Shown one piece after another: positions 1-11,639 of a DNA stretch of 64,000 bases; the stretch's first letter is position 1; the number at the start of each line of letters is the position of its first letter. Source of the DNA: Branchiostoma floridae (taxonomy: Eukaryota > Chordata > Leptocardii > Amphioxiformes > Branchiostomatidae); assembly GCF_000003815.2 (NCBI RefSeq), contig NC_049986.1, forward strand, positions 1 through 64,000. The letters are read 5' to 3'. Below the pieces are notes generated by a model. The model was not told where the DNA came from, ran no database searches, and was given only the letters and a program-made list of their open reading frames with translations. A program made the translations under genes and the position numbers.

Positions 1-9
1 AATTCCTAC

Positions 10-499
10 TAGCCTCCATAGCAGACTCTCTGGGGCTTTTTTTGGGCCCATAATACACTCACTTTTGCTGGCCATTTCTACTTGTACTGGGTCGCTGATT
101 GCTGGCCTTTTCTGATTGCCTAGCCCCAAGAGCCTGCATTTTTTCGGCCCTACAAAGTGATATTAAAAAAACGATTAGCCATTCATCTGCCCTACTAACA
201 CACACGTTAGGAATAATTCACAACTCCGTGAGAGGCAATTCGCATGTCGGCTGCAAGCATTTTACAACGTGTAGTTGTGTGTAGTTTATTAGCCGTCCAC
301 GGGAGGCAGGAAATTCGCACTTCCTTGTTTATTGGCTTAATCGTTTTTAATATCACTTTGTAGGGCCGAAAACATGCAGGCTCTTGGGGCTAGGCAATCA
401 GAAAAGGCCAGCAATCAGCGACCCAGTACAAGTAGAAATGGCCAGCAAAAGTGTATTATGAGCCCAAAAAAAGCCCCAGAGAGCCTGCTATGGAGGCTA
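10..499. mobile_element. MULE-type MITE, long terminal inverted repeats
   Basis: The first roughly 165 bases (from TAGCCTCCATAGCAG) reappear as a reverse complement at about 335-499, ending CTATGGAGGCTA. The unit is directly flanked by AATTCCTAC at 1-9 and again at 500-508, a 9-bp target duplication (its left limit is the window edge). Long inverted ends plus a 9-bp duplication fit a non-autonomous Mutator-like element. No coding capacity is seen. A shorter relative lies at 12699-12891. Confidence 0.8.
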
Positions 500-508
500 A
501 ATTCCTAC

Positions 509-1947
509 CTGGTGGGACAAACCCCTACTCCACTCTGATATCAAAGAATATGTACTTGTTCAAAACAGAACACATTGATCAAAAATGGTAATTCCAGCAA
601 ATTGGCAGACCAAAAGCCAATAGTTAGTACTTGTGATGTCTTGCAAATATTTATCACTATAACTTATAAGCAAAAGTTTAATATATTTTAATCCAATGCA
701 TTACATGTATGCCTGAAAGTTACACATGCATGGTAAATCAAATATTGCTGTCTGTTACAGGGAACTTCAATACAGACTGTTGATGAAACTACACCTTTAC
801 TGAAAAATGCAAGTCCTCTCATTCTTTTCTGGATGTTGATTGTTTCCCTGTATTGCACAAAACAAGCATACATTGATTCGTGTAGGTCTGATAACTAAGG
901 ACATGTACTAGTGGGTTTCAAGTGCCATCAACTGAACAGTCGAACTTTCAGCCTTAAGCAGTTAGTGCGTTGCTTTTTGAGCTGGCCAGACCGGGTTTAT
1001 ATCTCAGGAGCTAGGAGACTGTACTACTCGCCTCCCATGTTTCAACAATATCAAATACTCAAAATATCATACTTTACACTTTAGGCCATGTTTATTTGAT
1101 TGATAACATCTGCGTGTGCTTCATTTTTCGTCCATCTCCCCCAAAAAGTTAACAACCATGCTTTGAATCATACAAAGCAGCTGTAAACTGAGCAAATACA
1201 TGCCGTAGATTAAAAGAAAAATATTTCATGAAACACATACTAATGTCAACATCAATACTCCAATAATGCCTGAAAGTAACACATGGTAAATTAAAATATT
1301 ACTGTCTGTTACAGGGAACTTCAACTTAGATTGATGATAACATTGCAAACGAAAATGCAAGTCCTCTCATTCTTTTCATCCTTAGACTTGATAACCCTAA
1401 GAATACTGTTTTTTATACAACGGATATTTTTTGTAGGTTACCCTGCAGGTAAAGGTGAACTAGCTTAACTAAGCTTCTAGGCCAATGTTTTTCAAGTCAC
1501 ACAAGAACAGCGTAAAAACTGCTAAATCATCACTTTCTAAGCGGTAAGCAATTTCATTTGATAGGACAATGATGTCACAATGTAAGTATAAGTAAGTCAT
1601 GGAGGACATCTGGATATGACATACTGCTGTAGACATTTGTTGCCTTGTAGCTATCAGTATATCAAATGCGAAGAGTATAGGAACACAAAAGCGACATTCA
1701 ACTGTTTTTGGTGACTGTAATGTATATGTTTGTATATTGTCAGGTACATTGCCAATTGCTACATTGTAGTAGTACTAGTACGTACTGGAAAAAAGTGTTT
1801 TGTGTGGTTCATGATTGACCTTAAATTCATCCAGCATCCTTTCACATATTTTCCTATGGATGTTTTGGATACTACAAAAAAATTACTTGTATACCTCATG
1901 TTACTTAGTGTATATCATAACTAATACATATATTTCATTACTTGCAG
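509..1947. other. Non-coding stretch upstream of gene A's first visible exon
   Basis: No convincing exon is seen. A block of about 115 bases occurs twice (711-829 and 1268-1378), beginning GCCTGAAAGT and ending AAGTCCTCTCATTCTTTTC, with a splice-acceptor-like CTGTTACAG inside each copy. Around 930-1045 there is a degenerate tRNA-like SINE head. The stretch is probably intron or 5' flank of gene A. No Ig or membrane exon like those of gene C is visible, so those exons are missing or lie to the left of the window. Confidence 0.45.
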
Positions 1948-4647
1948 GTGTCTATCAACTTTGAATATGAAGATAGCCAACCCTTGATACCTTGGTATAC
2001 AAGTAATGGCAGTAAAAAGCCTAGGTTAATTTGGCCAAATATGAAGCAAAAAAAAGAACACAAGAGGCATTCTGATTACAGCAGAGTAGATTCTGAACAA
2101 AACATGAGCATTTTGCCACTAGATGAGATCACACATCAAGAGACTAATGCCCAAATTGCATTGCCGGGAGACTTCGGACATCTACAATCTAAGGCCCTTG
2201 AAAAACTTATCGAAGACGCCCGTGAAAAACTTAACAAACTATCAACAACAAAAAAACTCAAAACAAACATAGTCAGTAAGAGCTTTGCTTATGGCCTCTT
2301 TGATGAAAACGGTGGCTTCCTTTCGATACCAGAAGCAAATGTGCACATGTTCATTCCACCACAAGCAATCAAAGCAGATCATCAACAAGAGATCTTCATC
2401 TACCTGGAAAGAAACCCCAGTTGTGAGGGTAAAGTCATGTTAGGTCCTGTACTTCACTGTGGGCCTCCGGGTCTCAAATTTGATTCTCAAGTGATATTCT
2501 CATTTCCCATTAATTCCAGCAAATCTGTTGCCGAATGGAAACTCGTCCCAATGCGAACAGAAACGGACATTGAAAAAACAACAAACTGGACACCCATCAG
2601 TGAAACTGAAGATGCCTTCAGTTTCATTCAGGGAAACACTTGTACTTTCTTAGTTGACCATTTCACTGGCCATGGCATCTCGTGCAATGATGATCAGGAA
2701 TTCCTAATCGGTGGCTTTACCTCACTGTCTAGAGGTTCATTGCAATCTTTAGGTTCATCACACGTGTCATCACCATATGATGAAACTAAATACAACAAAG
2801 ATCACTTCATGTTCCACATCAAATGTTGGAAAAATGACCTAAAAGTGACAAAGGTAAGGGACATACACACTTATTCTAAGAACATCTAATGTCTCTGTTG
2901 GTCAGTTTGAAATACTGCATATGCCTATGCATGTATGACAGAACGAAATACTTTTCACCGTCTGCAGGAAGTGCTCTCGATGGAAGAGGAACAGCGGTGT
3001 CATCTTCTGGACAAGTCAGTTATCCACGTGCACCCAGACGCGAACAAGAAAGGACTAGAGTTTGACATCGAAGTAGTCAGTCCAGGTTGGACTCAAGTGA
3101 CACCTTGTGGGAGAACAGTGGTAAGTCCGACGGCCATTGTATTAAAGTATAAAGCTGTGGACTGATGTGATATGTATAGGGTATGCAAATGATTCTCATA
3201 TGCCATCAGGCAATCAACAATGTTTTGAAATTTTAAAGCAGATGGTGATCCAACCCTACTCTAAACGATAAAGGGCAATAAAATATGGGGAATAATTTTT
3301 ACAGGATATAATTCCCTACTTGTGCACATACAGGTTCCCTATGACAGCCTGATGTCGGGTTCTGAGGACGTTGTGGAAGTCGCAGAATACGGTTTCAAGT
3401 TAAACGACAACACAGACCAGAGATTTAAATGTCATGTCATAGCCTACCAACTCGACCATCAAGAGGACCAAGCAAAGCTGGACATATCCTGCCCAGACAG
3501 CCCTGAGGTATGTACACGTATATAAAAAATAACTTCTTGAACACCTAGTTCTGATGAAGAGCTGAGCGGGTAAGAAAGAGCTGCAGCTGGTACAATTAAT
3601 CAAGAAAATTATTGAACTTCCCAGCAGAAAGCTCTTAGACACCTGCAAATTATAAGCCGTGTGTGCCAGATTGGATGGATTGTACCAAACTTGTCTAATG
3701 CATTGTATGCATATGAGTGCTTTCAATTTCTCTTCAGTGACCCATTTTGAACTTGAATGCCACAGGTGCTTCGAGAACAAAAACGAGACGAGCAGCTTCT
3801 GCCACACGAAGCCTTTAACAACATCTGTATGCATATGGACATTGAAAATTATCAGCAGCTACAGGGCCCTAATGCAAAAGGCTGGGAGTCTCTGGCAAAG
3901 CAACTTGGAGTCCCTACATTCGTCAGTGAGCAATTGTTGAGCAAGATTGATCCAAACGAAGAGAGAAGGACAGGAGCCACACATTTGGGTGCTTCATCTG
4001 CAGCAGCAGCAGAAGCAGCAACAACAACCAGACAGATCAGAGGCCCAACGGCTACCATCCTTTGGTGGTGGGAGCTCCAAAACAAACAAAAAGGACTACA
4101 AGCAATACAGACCTTGCAAGACACATTCCATAGACTAGGTAGACCAGATGTTTGCAGAATCTTGGATTCTGTTATTGAAGGCCAACAACAGCACTTTGAA
4201 GAGCACCCTGGGGTTGAAACGTCAGGGTGCGTCACTCAAGAACATGCACTACAGAGTAGTGTGCAAGAGACAAGCAGTGGACAAGCTGAAAGAAGGGAGG
4301 ACACAACAGTGCCAGCTGATTATGTGGAGCTTGAAGCAGTCCCAGGCAATGACTATGAAACAGATGTGACAAGTGGTCTGGACTCAAGTGGGTCTTCACC
4401 TTACATCCCAAGGGTTCGCAGACTTAGTCGAGGATCCCCTTCATATGGGTCTTTACAATCGTTCACCTCTTCTAATTCACGAACAAGTACAAAGTCGTTA
4501 TACAGTAATACAGAGGCATCCAGCGATGACAACGATGTGCAAGCACCTGTAACCCCCATGAGACGAAGAACAACAGACAATAAAGCAGAGAGCGAAAGTG
4601 CGAGTGACAAGAGTAACAAAGGTAAGAGAACAACCATTGAATTGTAA
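1948..4647 (+). CDS. ZU5-UPA-like-death domain protein, gene A (5' end not seen)
   Basis: Four exons splice in frame: 1948-2853, 2968-3120, 3334-3507 and 3766-4647 (stop), about 704 residues. After an acidic linker, the ZU5 domain runs roughly over residues 110-245 (NIVSKSFAYGLFDENGG through LVDHFTGHGISC). The UPA-like region spans exons 1-3. A death domain opens exon 4, with W-E-SLAKQLG in its first half and TATILWWWELQ and LGRPDVCRIL in its second. A long Ser/Thr-rich tail follows. ZU5-UPA-death modules occur in UNC5 netrin receptors and PIDD1, where they relay signals through death-fold assembly. The chain begins at a splice acceptor, not a start codon, so membrane or ectodomain exons may lie upstream. 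It is a near copy of gene C from about residue 90 on, but its tail is longer. The ZU5 end has His-Phe-Thr where PIDD1 has the self-cleaving His-Phe-Ser. Confidence 0.82.
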
Positions 4648-5255
4648 ATCTAAAACATTAACTTACCTGTTCAATGTCTACTTGTGTAACGTTATGCGAA
4701 TACTACGAATTAGGGAAGATGCAACAGAGGCAGTCCACAACCATGAACTACAGCGCAGGCACGCTACGCCCCATGCGCTACCCCCAGCTGATGGGGTGTT
4801 CGTTCAATTCAGTTATCCATTGGGTGACCCGGCAATGAGGTCCCTCCCCACGTGCACGGCTCGGAGATCCCGAATATACAAATGAGTATATGCTACGTTT
4901 GCCCCAGGAAAATGGAATCAATTGTCGGATACACGTTGAACAACCTATTCCGGCACCCGAGGGAGCCAAGGGCAGCAAACGTCACATGTTGTCATCTGAT
5001 TTCCAACCGACATCTAACATATGCAACGACGGACCCAATATTGGTAGACTCGCAGGTCGCGCGTTCACAGTTTGGCCACACCGTAGCGACGCCGACGGCG
5101 CTCGCGCGTGGTCTATGCCACTCACTACTAAATGGCGGTGCGCACTATTACAGTAACGTTAATTTGCCAACAGTGTTTACAGCTGTCTGAACAAGCTTAA
5201 GATTGCAATTTTGTTGAGTCATGGAATGCTTTGTAACATACCTTGATATTATGTT
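4648..5255 (+). other. Intergenic, no gene seen
   Basis: This is the 3' flank of gene A, moderately GC-rich around 4740-5130. Short open frames overlap one another on both strands and show no domain, splice or codon signal. It ends where the palindromic repeat complex begins. Confidence 0.4.
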
Positions 5256-5261
5256 ACTTAC

Positions 5262-6855
5262 ATTATACCCCCTCACATTAGGCGAAAATCGATCGGAAGA
5301 CTAGTCTACGAGCTCTAAATGACATTTTCGTGAGTAAGACGCCCGGTGTTCTCACGATCATCTTGCAATTTTTAGGGATCGCCGGCGATTTTCAGGGGTC
5401 GTACGATGGTCGCGGTGCAGCGAAACATGTTCTTAACATAATACCCACCTCACATTATATACGATCTTCGGACGTACCTCGCGATCGCAGGAAGGTCGGC
5501 TGATTTTAAGATCTTAAGATGGTCTTGCGTATTTTTCGCCCCAAACCTGTTCCCCTCACATATAAGCGAGCCTCGTGCGATCGACGGTGAATACATTTAT
5601 GCTAATAAACCTTTTGCACGCGGACAAGGTAACACAAAACGTTCCTCAAAAAAGGCAAGATATCAATAAATGTTGCTTATTTTGTTGTCGGAATCTTTTT
5701 AACTAATGAATGGAATGCGCGGGCATACTAGAAATGACACAAGAAGGAAAGTGTGTCACAAAGCCAACCTACATACTACCACAGGGGCCACAATGTTAGA
5801 ATTACCCTCACATTCCCAGATATCCAACATTTGTAAATAAACGGAAGTCGGGCGAACGTCGCCCGAACGTCGACCGACTGACGGGCGTTCGCCATCCGAT
5901 TCGCGCTCGATGATTAAAAACTGGGTCTGTGCTCGCCTATCGGTCTTCAATCGTTGGATAGACGCAAGACTATCGACCGATACACTTGCGAGGTACGCAC
6001 GATTTGCACGCACGACTCAGTAACGAGCTCTGTGATCTCAGAGATCTCCTGCGACTTGTCGCGTATGTTAAGAACATGTTTCGCTGCACCGCGACCATCG
6101 TACGACACCTGAAAATCACCGGCGATCCCTTAAAAATCGCAAGAAGATCGTGAGACACCGGGCGTCTTACTCACGCAAATGTCATTTAGAGTTCGTAGAC
6201 TAGTCTTCCGATCGATTTTCGCCTAATTGAGGGGGGTATAAGCGACAATTGGCAGGAGATCTCTGAGATCGCAGAGGTCGTTACCGAGTCGCAGATCGTG
6301 CGTGCAAATCGTGCGTACCTCGCAAGGGTATCGGTCGCCATTCGATTGATAGTCATGCGTCAATCCAGCACAGACCTAGTTATTAATCATCGAGCGCAAA
6401 TCGGATGGCGAACGCCCGTCAGTCGGGCGACGTTCGGGCGACGTTCACCTGACTTACAAATATTGCATTTCTGAGAATGTGAGGGTGGTTCTGACATTGT
6501 GGTCCCTGTAGGCTGGCTTTGTGCCACAATTTCTTTTCTTTCGTCATTTCTAGTATGCCCGCGCATTCCATTGATTGGTTAAAAAGATGACGACAACAAA
6601 AGAAACAACATTTATTGATATCTTGCCTTTCTGTGAGGAACGTTTTGTGTTACTTTGCGTGCAAGAGGTCACGGAAGATTCATTATCATAGATTTATTCA
6701 GAGATAATCGCACGAGCCTCGCTTATATGTGAGGGGGACAGTTTTTGGGCGAAAAATACGCAAGACCATCTTAAGATCTTAAAATCAGCCGACCTTCCTG
6801 CGATCGCGAAGTACGTCCGAAGATCGTATATAATGTGACGGGGGTAGTAATAAGA
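5262..6855. repeat. Nested fold-back repeat complex (permuted palindrome)
   Basis: Four blocks, A (5264-5440), B (5441-5640), E (5640-5760) and F (5760-6055), are followed by inverted copies in the order A' (6060-6240), F' (6245-6535), E' (6535-6665), B' (6670-6852). Block starts share a CCC-rich CCTCACAT-like motif (5268, 5443, 5551, 5804), and their inverted copies share its complement. The order is not that of a simple hairpin, in which A' would come last. It is probably one or two overlapping fold-back or MITE elements. No coding potential is seen. It separates gene A from gene B. Confidence 0.75.
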
Positions 6856-7216
6856 CTTTTGGAGTAAATAACGTCTTGTGAGAAAGGACGAGCGTGCAGA
6901 CCAGAATTGTGACACGAACTACCTGAGTTAAAAGCGAATTACGGCAACTGTGGACCCTTTGCATTAACTGTGAAAGTTATCATGGAAGCTCATCTGTGTT
7001 GGTGTTATCACAGTACAATGCGTAACTTTCTTCTAACACAAAGGTACACAGGGATCAAATCATCAACGACTAGTACTGTGGTCTTCTTCAGGATGAATAA
7101 TGTTGTGACTAGTCATCATTGATCCTGAAAAGGGCAATGGTGGTGGATGACAATTTGTTCCCTATTTACCTTTGTGTATTTTACAATAACTGTGAAAGCT
7201 ATATTGTAACTAATAG
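6856..7216 (+). other. Flank of gene B with a small inverted repeat
   Basis: An imperfect inverted repeat around ATCATCAACGACTAGT at 7056-7071 and GACTAGTCATCATTGATC at 7108-7125 is visible. AAGCTCATCTGTGTTGGT near 6987 also occurs at 45830 next to the Penelope-like remnant, so this may be a scrap of the same element. No first exon for gene B can be picked out. Confidence 0.35.
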
Positions 7217-9849
7217 ATTTGGAGCAGACGTTGGACACCATTCTGAGCCGGCTGGAGGAGACAGATGTAAGGCTGCTGATGCGGGTGTGGTCTGCACGTA
7301 CCAGCAAACAGGGAAGTCACGTGACTTGGGGGTCAGCTGACTTGATGAAGGACATGATAAAAAGTGAATACATCACAACTGGTATGTAATGAGTTACCTG
7401 CTTGAAGTGTACTTTGAAAGAATTGCAATTTGGCTTTTACGGTCAAATCATTAAGTGTTCGGCTAAGTTTACTATACCATTTCAGGAGACATTGGAATGC
7501 TACAGAAGGACTTGATTGCAGCTGGGATCAGCTTTCCTGCTATTGCACGAGACATACCAGGTCAGTTTTCAACTCTATCAGTTTTACAAGCAGTTTTACT
7601 ATTGGAATAAAACAATTCAAGTACATCGTTTGAATGCAATTTAAAGTAGTTTTACTGACACAACCAATGTGCTTTACTGACACTACCTGCCAACGTTTGT
7701 CAGGCTATGTTGTGTCCTCAACCCCTGTCAGCTTAGTTAACTGTAATCTGTGGAAAAGATTTAGGGTCAAGCCTTGGGCAGTGCTCGCCATAAGAAAACA
7801 CACAAAGTCAACTAGTAGGCATACTTTGCCTACTCAACTGTCAATGACAGGAGACGCAATCGATATTTCAAAAGAAAGATACTCCACAAAAGAATCGGGT
7901 CAACTACTTAACGCTAATGCTTTATGCTTGTTCCAATATTTTGATAGGTGTACCAGATGAGTTGAAGTACCCAAGGACAACTCAAGGTGCAGTGGGACCC
8001 AAGGGTGGAGAGTTGGAGATTCCTGGGTTTTTCAAACTCATCATACCTCCGGAAGTCCTTCAGCAAGACACAATGGTAAGAATCTCTACTGTGGATGTTG
8101 CTGCTATCCTCAGGGATCCTGAGAGCGTAAACTGGATCTCTGGCTACCCCTGGTCCCTTGGTGAGGACGCCTGTCCACGTGAGCTACTGGATCAGGTGCT
8201 GTTCTCCCCAGCTGTTGATGTCAACCTTCACGGTGAACGACTGAATGGACCCGTGGAGGTGCAGACATGGCGGCCTCCAGGTTCTGAAGGCATGAAGTGT
8301 CTTCTGCTGAAGCATCATGATTCGGAAGGCTGGATCGATATCACAGCCTCAACAAAGCATCGCATTGACTCGGACAGATTGTCAATCTCATTGCAGAGAT
8401 TTTGTATCATAGATATTCTATGGTATCCTGTGGGCATCATGATAAAAGTCAGTGACATTGTAAAGACATTCCTTGCTGGCCTTTCATCAAGAACTTTAAA
8501 TTGCCCGTGGTTTGCGGCGTATATGAAACCTATGGCAGATAATGTGCAGTTCCATGTCGTCTGTAGAGACCAGAGTGTAGAGACAGATGATTACCTTTCA
8601 GGCTTCATCAAGTGTGGAAGCAATGAAGCGATGTTTGATCTCTACAATGGAAATTTACTTGACATAAGTGTTCTTGCTTATGGAGGTCAGAGCAAATCCC
8701 AGCGGGTGGAACTATATTCCAAACGGTGCTGCAGCCAAACGGGACAGAAAGTTCAAATGTTGCTGAATAGGCCTAATGGACAACGTGTCATGGGCGAGGT
8801 GGAGATTAAGAAAGTTCAAGTGCCGACAGATCGCCTCGCATGTCACTTCATCTTTCAGGAGGTAAGAGGTGATCTAAGCTCGCTCGCTCACTCACTCACT
8901 CACTCACTCACTCACTCACTCACTCACTCACTCACTCACTCACTCACTCTCTCCCTCACTCACTTATTGACTCTCATTCACTCACCCATCCACACTCACT
9001 CACTCACACACACTCTCACTCATTCACACACTCAATCACTCACTTATTCACTCACCCACTCACTCAGTCCCTAGCTAGACAGCCGTAGGGGAAGTCTGTC
9101 TGTTCTAAGCAAAGGTCCTGTACTTTGTATTTTGTCTTTTCTCTGGTTGTATCTAAAGGCATGTAGCTGCCAAAACTCACAATTGTATTGAGTAATATGC
9201 AGAATAAGGTATATGATGGTGAGAAACAGAGGCAGAAAGATGTACTTTGTAGTACCCAAAGTATTTTAGAGGTCCCAAGATTATCAAATGACTTCACTAC
9301 AATTCATAACAGAAATCGTTGACTATCTTCTCAAAAGGACTACTTCATTTTCTTTTTCAGGAAGGCGATATCTCCCCAAGTAAGTATATTTTGTTCATTT
9401 CAGATGCAAACATTTTGATTGCGAATATCTTTGTTAAGGTTGACAAGGTATCAATATACTGTAAATGCATCAATGTTAGGCCTCATTACCACTACAATTT
9501 CAAAATTTTCTTTAGTCTAAAATTTGGATTACCTGTGTTGCTTCCCTTGCTACTATTTCCAGGCATGTCTACACGTTGGGACAGGGCAGACACAGACACT
9601 ACTGAAGTGGAAACATGTTTTGAGGAAGTTGTTGCCAATGTCAGTGCCAAGTGGGATGACCTGGCCCGGGAACTGGGATTCAGCCGGAACCAGGTTAGAG
9701 GAATCCAAATGTTGGAGCCCGATAATGACCACATGTGCAGAGAGATGCTGCACAGGTGGAGAAACGAGGAGGGAAGTGACGCGACTCTATATGTCCTTAA
9801 GAATGCACTCATCAACATTGGTGAAAAATTGACTGCACAAAGACTGTGA
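7217..9849 (+). CDS. DED-like / ZU5-UPA-like-death adaptor, gene B (start exon not found)
   Basis: Exons 7217-7381, 7486-7560, 7948-8861, 9361-9379 (19 bases) and 9563-9849 join in frame to about 485 residues. Residues 1-80 look like a small all-helical death fold, possibly a death effector domain (RLEETDVRLL, then TGDIGMLQKDLIAAGI). ZU5 follows (GPKGGELEIPGFFKLIIPPE), then a UPA-like region ending at the Phe-Gln-Glu before the donor. The last exon is a death domain (WDDLARELGFSRNQVRGI, then MLHRWRNEEGSDATLYVL, with an acidic, Glu-rich start). No signal peptide or membrane helix is visible, so a cytosolic PIDD-like adaptor is the simplest reading. The frame is closed just upstream of 7210, so an earlier exon is needed. 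No His-Phe-Ser self-cleavage motif is seen between ZU5 and UPA. The sequence is quite different from genes A and C. Confidence 0.8.
8880..9066 (+). repeat. (CTCA)n microsatellite in a gene B intron
   Basis: An almost uninterrupted CTCA/CACT tetranucleotide tract begins 18 bases after the splice donor of the large gene B exon. The long reading frame through it is a repeat artefact and not protein. Confidence 0.95.
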
Positions 9850-9909
9850 GTGAAGAAATCGGCAGTGGAATTCTATGACTGGGTTGATGAATCATTGCTA
9901 CACTTGGCC

Positions 9910-10120
9910 TTAGGCCTAAGTCACATTTCCAAACCGGGGCCCGGCCGGGCCGTTTGAGAAAACGAAAAATAGAAATGTATACGTAAAAATATACACAAAT
10001 TATGCCCACGATTATTCTCTTTACGTCTTGTGTAATTTGTTGCCTTTTATATCATACTTTTTGTTCCCGAAAGCTGCCCGGCCGGGCCCCTTTGTGGAAA
10101 CGTGACCTTAGCCTTACTAG
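9910..10120. mobile_element. Short MITE with GC-rich inverted ends
   Basis: CTAAGTCACATTTCC leading into GGGGCCCGGCCGGGC on the left is matched in reverse complement on the right (GCCCGGCCGGGCCCC then GGAAACGTGACCTTAG). GCCTTA occurs in both flanks and may be the target duplication. The interior is AT-rich and non-coding. Confidence 0.6.
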
Positions 10121-10437
10121 CTTAAACTTTATCACTGATACATTTGGTTTTGGTTTGTTGGTTTTCTTGATAAACTCTTGTATTTGTAATTCTCTGATGC
10201 TTTTGCCTCTCTTTGAAATCTATCATTTGCTCATCCAAAGTAAATATTCCACTCCTGTACCAAGTCATTTGTTTTTATATGGATGCAAAATTTGCATAAA
10301 TGACAGCTCTCTACTCAAAGATTCACCCCTTTCAGTCTTTAGCATAATGAGTTTCAAAGATTGTAGCAATTGAGCTAAACTGCGTATAACAAGCATCCCT
10401 GTTTTATAACACAGTGCAAACTTAAAGTAAGTTTTGT
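10121..10437 (+). other. Intergenic, nothing recognised
   Basis: AT-rich sequence after gene B with no domain-bearing frame and no clear repeat structure. Confidence 0.3.
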
Positions 10438-10505
10438 CCTGAGGAAGGTGACAGACAGTCACCTAAACCATGTCTGTTGTTGTAAATATCTTGGTTGTGA
10501 ATAAA
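10438..10505 (+). repeat. Hammerhead-like retroelement tail motif, copy 1
   Basis: CTGAGGA is followed by a stem GGTGAC-AGACA-GTCACC and then TAAAC, and later by TTGTAAATATCTTGGTTG and AATAAAG. This resembles the CUGANGA/stem II/GAAA core of hammerhead ribozymes found in Penelope-like elements. An extra A before the stem and the T in place of G12 make activity unlikely. Related copies lie at 21022-21150, and a variant at 46173. Confidence 0.45.
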
Positions 10506-10640
10506 GAACTTAGTTTTTGATATCAAGAAAACTAAACTAAGCCTATACAAACTTTTGCCACCTCTGTTCCTGACTCTGTGTCTGACTGTAGAGTGCGTAC
10601 AGCTTTTCCTCCAGTGAGTATATAGTCTGTATGAATGGTT
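10506..10640 (-). pseudogene. PMS1 last-exon fragment (duplicate 1)
   Basis: Read on the minus strand from 10640, the sequence gives Pro-Phe-Ile-Gln-Thr-Ile-Tyr-Ser-Leu-Glu-Glu and then a Gln/Ser-rich end. This parallels the PMS1 C-terminus coded at 21225-21419 ([15 protein letters not shown]). Similarity continues into the PMS1 3' flank (AAACTAAACT, TGTTCCTGACT). The rest of PMS1 is absent here, so it is a duplicated scrap and not a gene. Confidence 0.7.
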
Positions 10641-10659
10641 CACTAGTAACGATTACTGT

Positions 10660-10740
10660 TCGAATTCCTGACTGCACTGTGAGTACAGTTCATCCAGTGT
10701 GTATATACTAATATAGGCTGTATGAAGGGTTGGTTAACTG
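10660..10740 (-). pseudogene. PMS1 last-exon fragment (duplicate 2, frameshifted)
   Basis: CTGACTGCACTGTGAGTAC and GGCTGTATGAAGGG match the PMS1 last exon at 21248-21300. On the minus strand Pro-Phe-Ile-Gln is kept, but the frame then shifts. It lies next to the first duplicate, so the tail was copied at least twice. Confidence 0.6.
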
Positions 10741-11639
10741 TACTGGACATACCTTCTACAAGCCCTACGAGGTGAACCTACCCCCTCCAACTTAATGTTA
10801 ACCGTTCATTTAATACAAACCATCCAGAGATTTGGTGCAAAAACTACTGCCTGGCGTTTCAAGGATGTAACCTAATATAATGATATCATTTTTTCGATGT
10901 CCAACAACATATGGCATGTGTGTCACTTATGTTTGTTCACAATCAATTTTTATTGTCTGCAACAGTCTGTGTCAAGGTTTCCTTAAACTTGCTTTATATT
11001 GAGCTGCAGTTCCACTGATATGTGCAAGGTTCTCTCCCACACGAACGAACCGACTTTGTTCCAACCAACCAAAGTGTGAAGCGGTTTCTTTCAAAAGAAG
11101 TATGGGCCACAGGTGGCTTATACTTTAGACGTTCCAAACCAAAACTCTAAAATGATGAATTAAAATGTTTTTGTCAGAATAAAGGGTACTTTATATACCA
11201 TGGGACATTTAAGGAGCGTAACATGAGAACGTAGTGGTAAGGAATCGTTTCCTGAACCGTTTGCCCCTCCCCGAAGAACCTTGTGCAATGGAATAACCCA
11301 AACAGGTAAGAGCATGCTCAACTTTATGCACACAAGGATAATGGCTGTACAAATAAACACTGGGAAAGTACCAAATGACGTCCTAGAATAGACGAATTGC
11401 AACGCCACAACTGTCCGATTTTGCAGTGTGCAACGCGATGCATGTTTACGAGGACCAAAATCAGGAATGTCCCAAACCGTGATCTTGAAATAGAATGCCA
11501 TTTTCCAGCCTCTGTTATGTCTGTTTGAAAAACAGGTAAAGGTAAAGATAGTCCCATAGCCTTTTTGAGGCCATAGAGGCAGTGACAGTGAGTTGTTATC
11601 CACTGTGTCCAAGGCACAGTATTAGAAGGTGGAGTCCAA
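10741..11639 (+). other. Intergenic, nothing recognised
   Basis: Two overlapping minus-strand open frames at 11160-11656 show no recognisable domain and run into the neighbouring SINE. No gene is supported. Confidence 0.35.

Noticed and set aside
1942-1950. A protein start for gene A at 1942
   Set aside because: The codon is TTG inside a splice-acceptor sequence (TTACTTGCAG). The exon begins at 1948 and needs upstream exons.
8862-9074. Long reading frame continuing gene B's exon into Ser-Leu-Thr-His repeats
   Set aside because: It is the (CTCA)n microsatellite read after a good splice donor at 8862. The next real exon continues the domain in phase.
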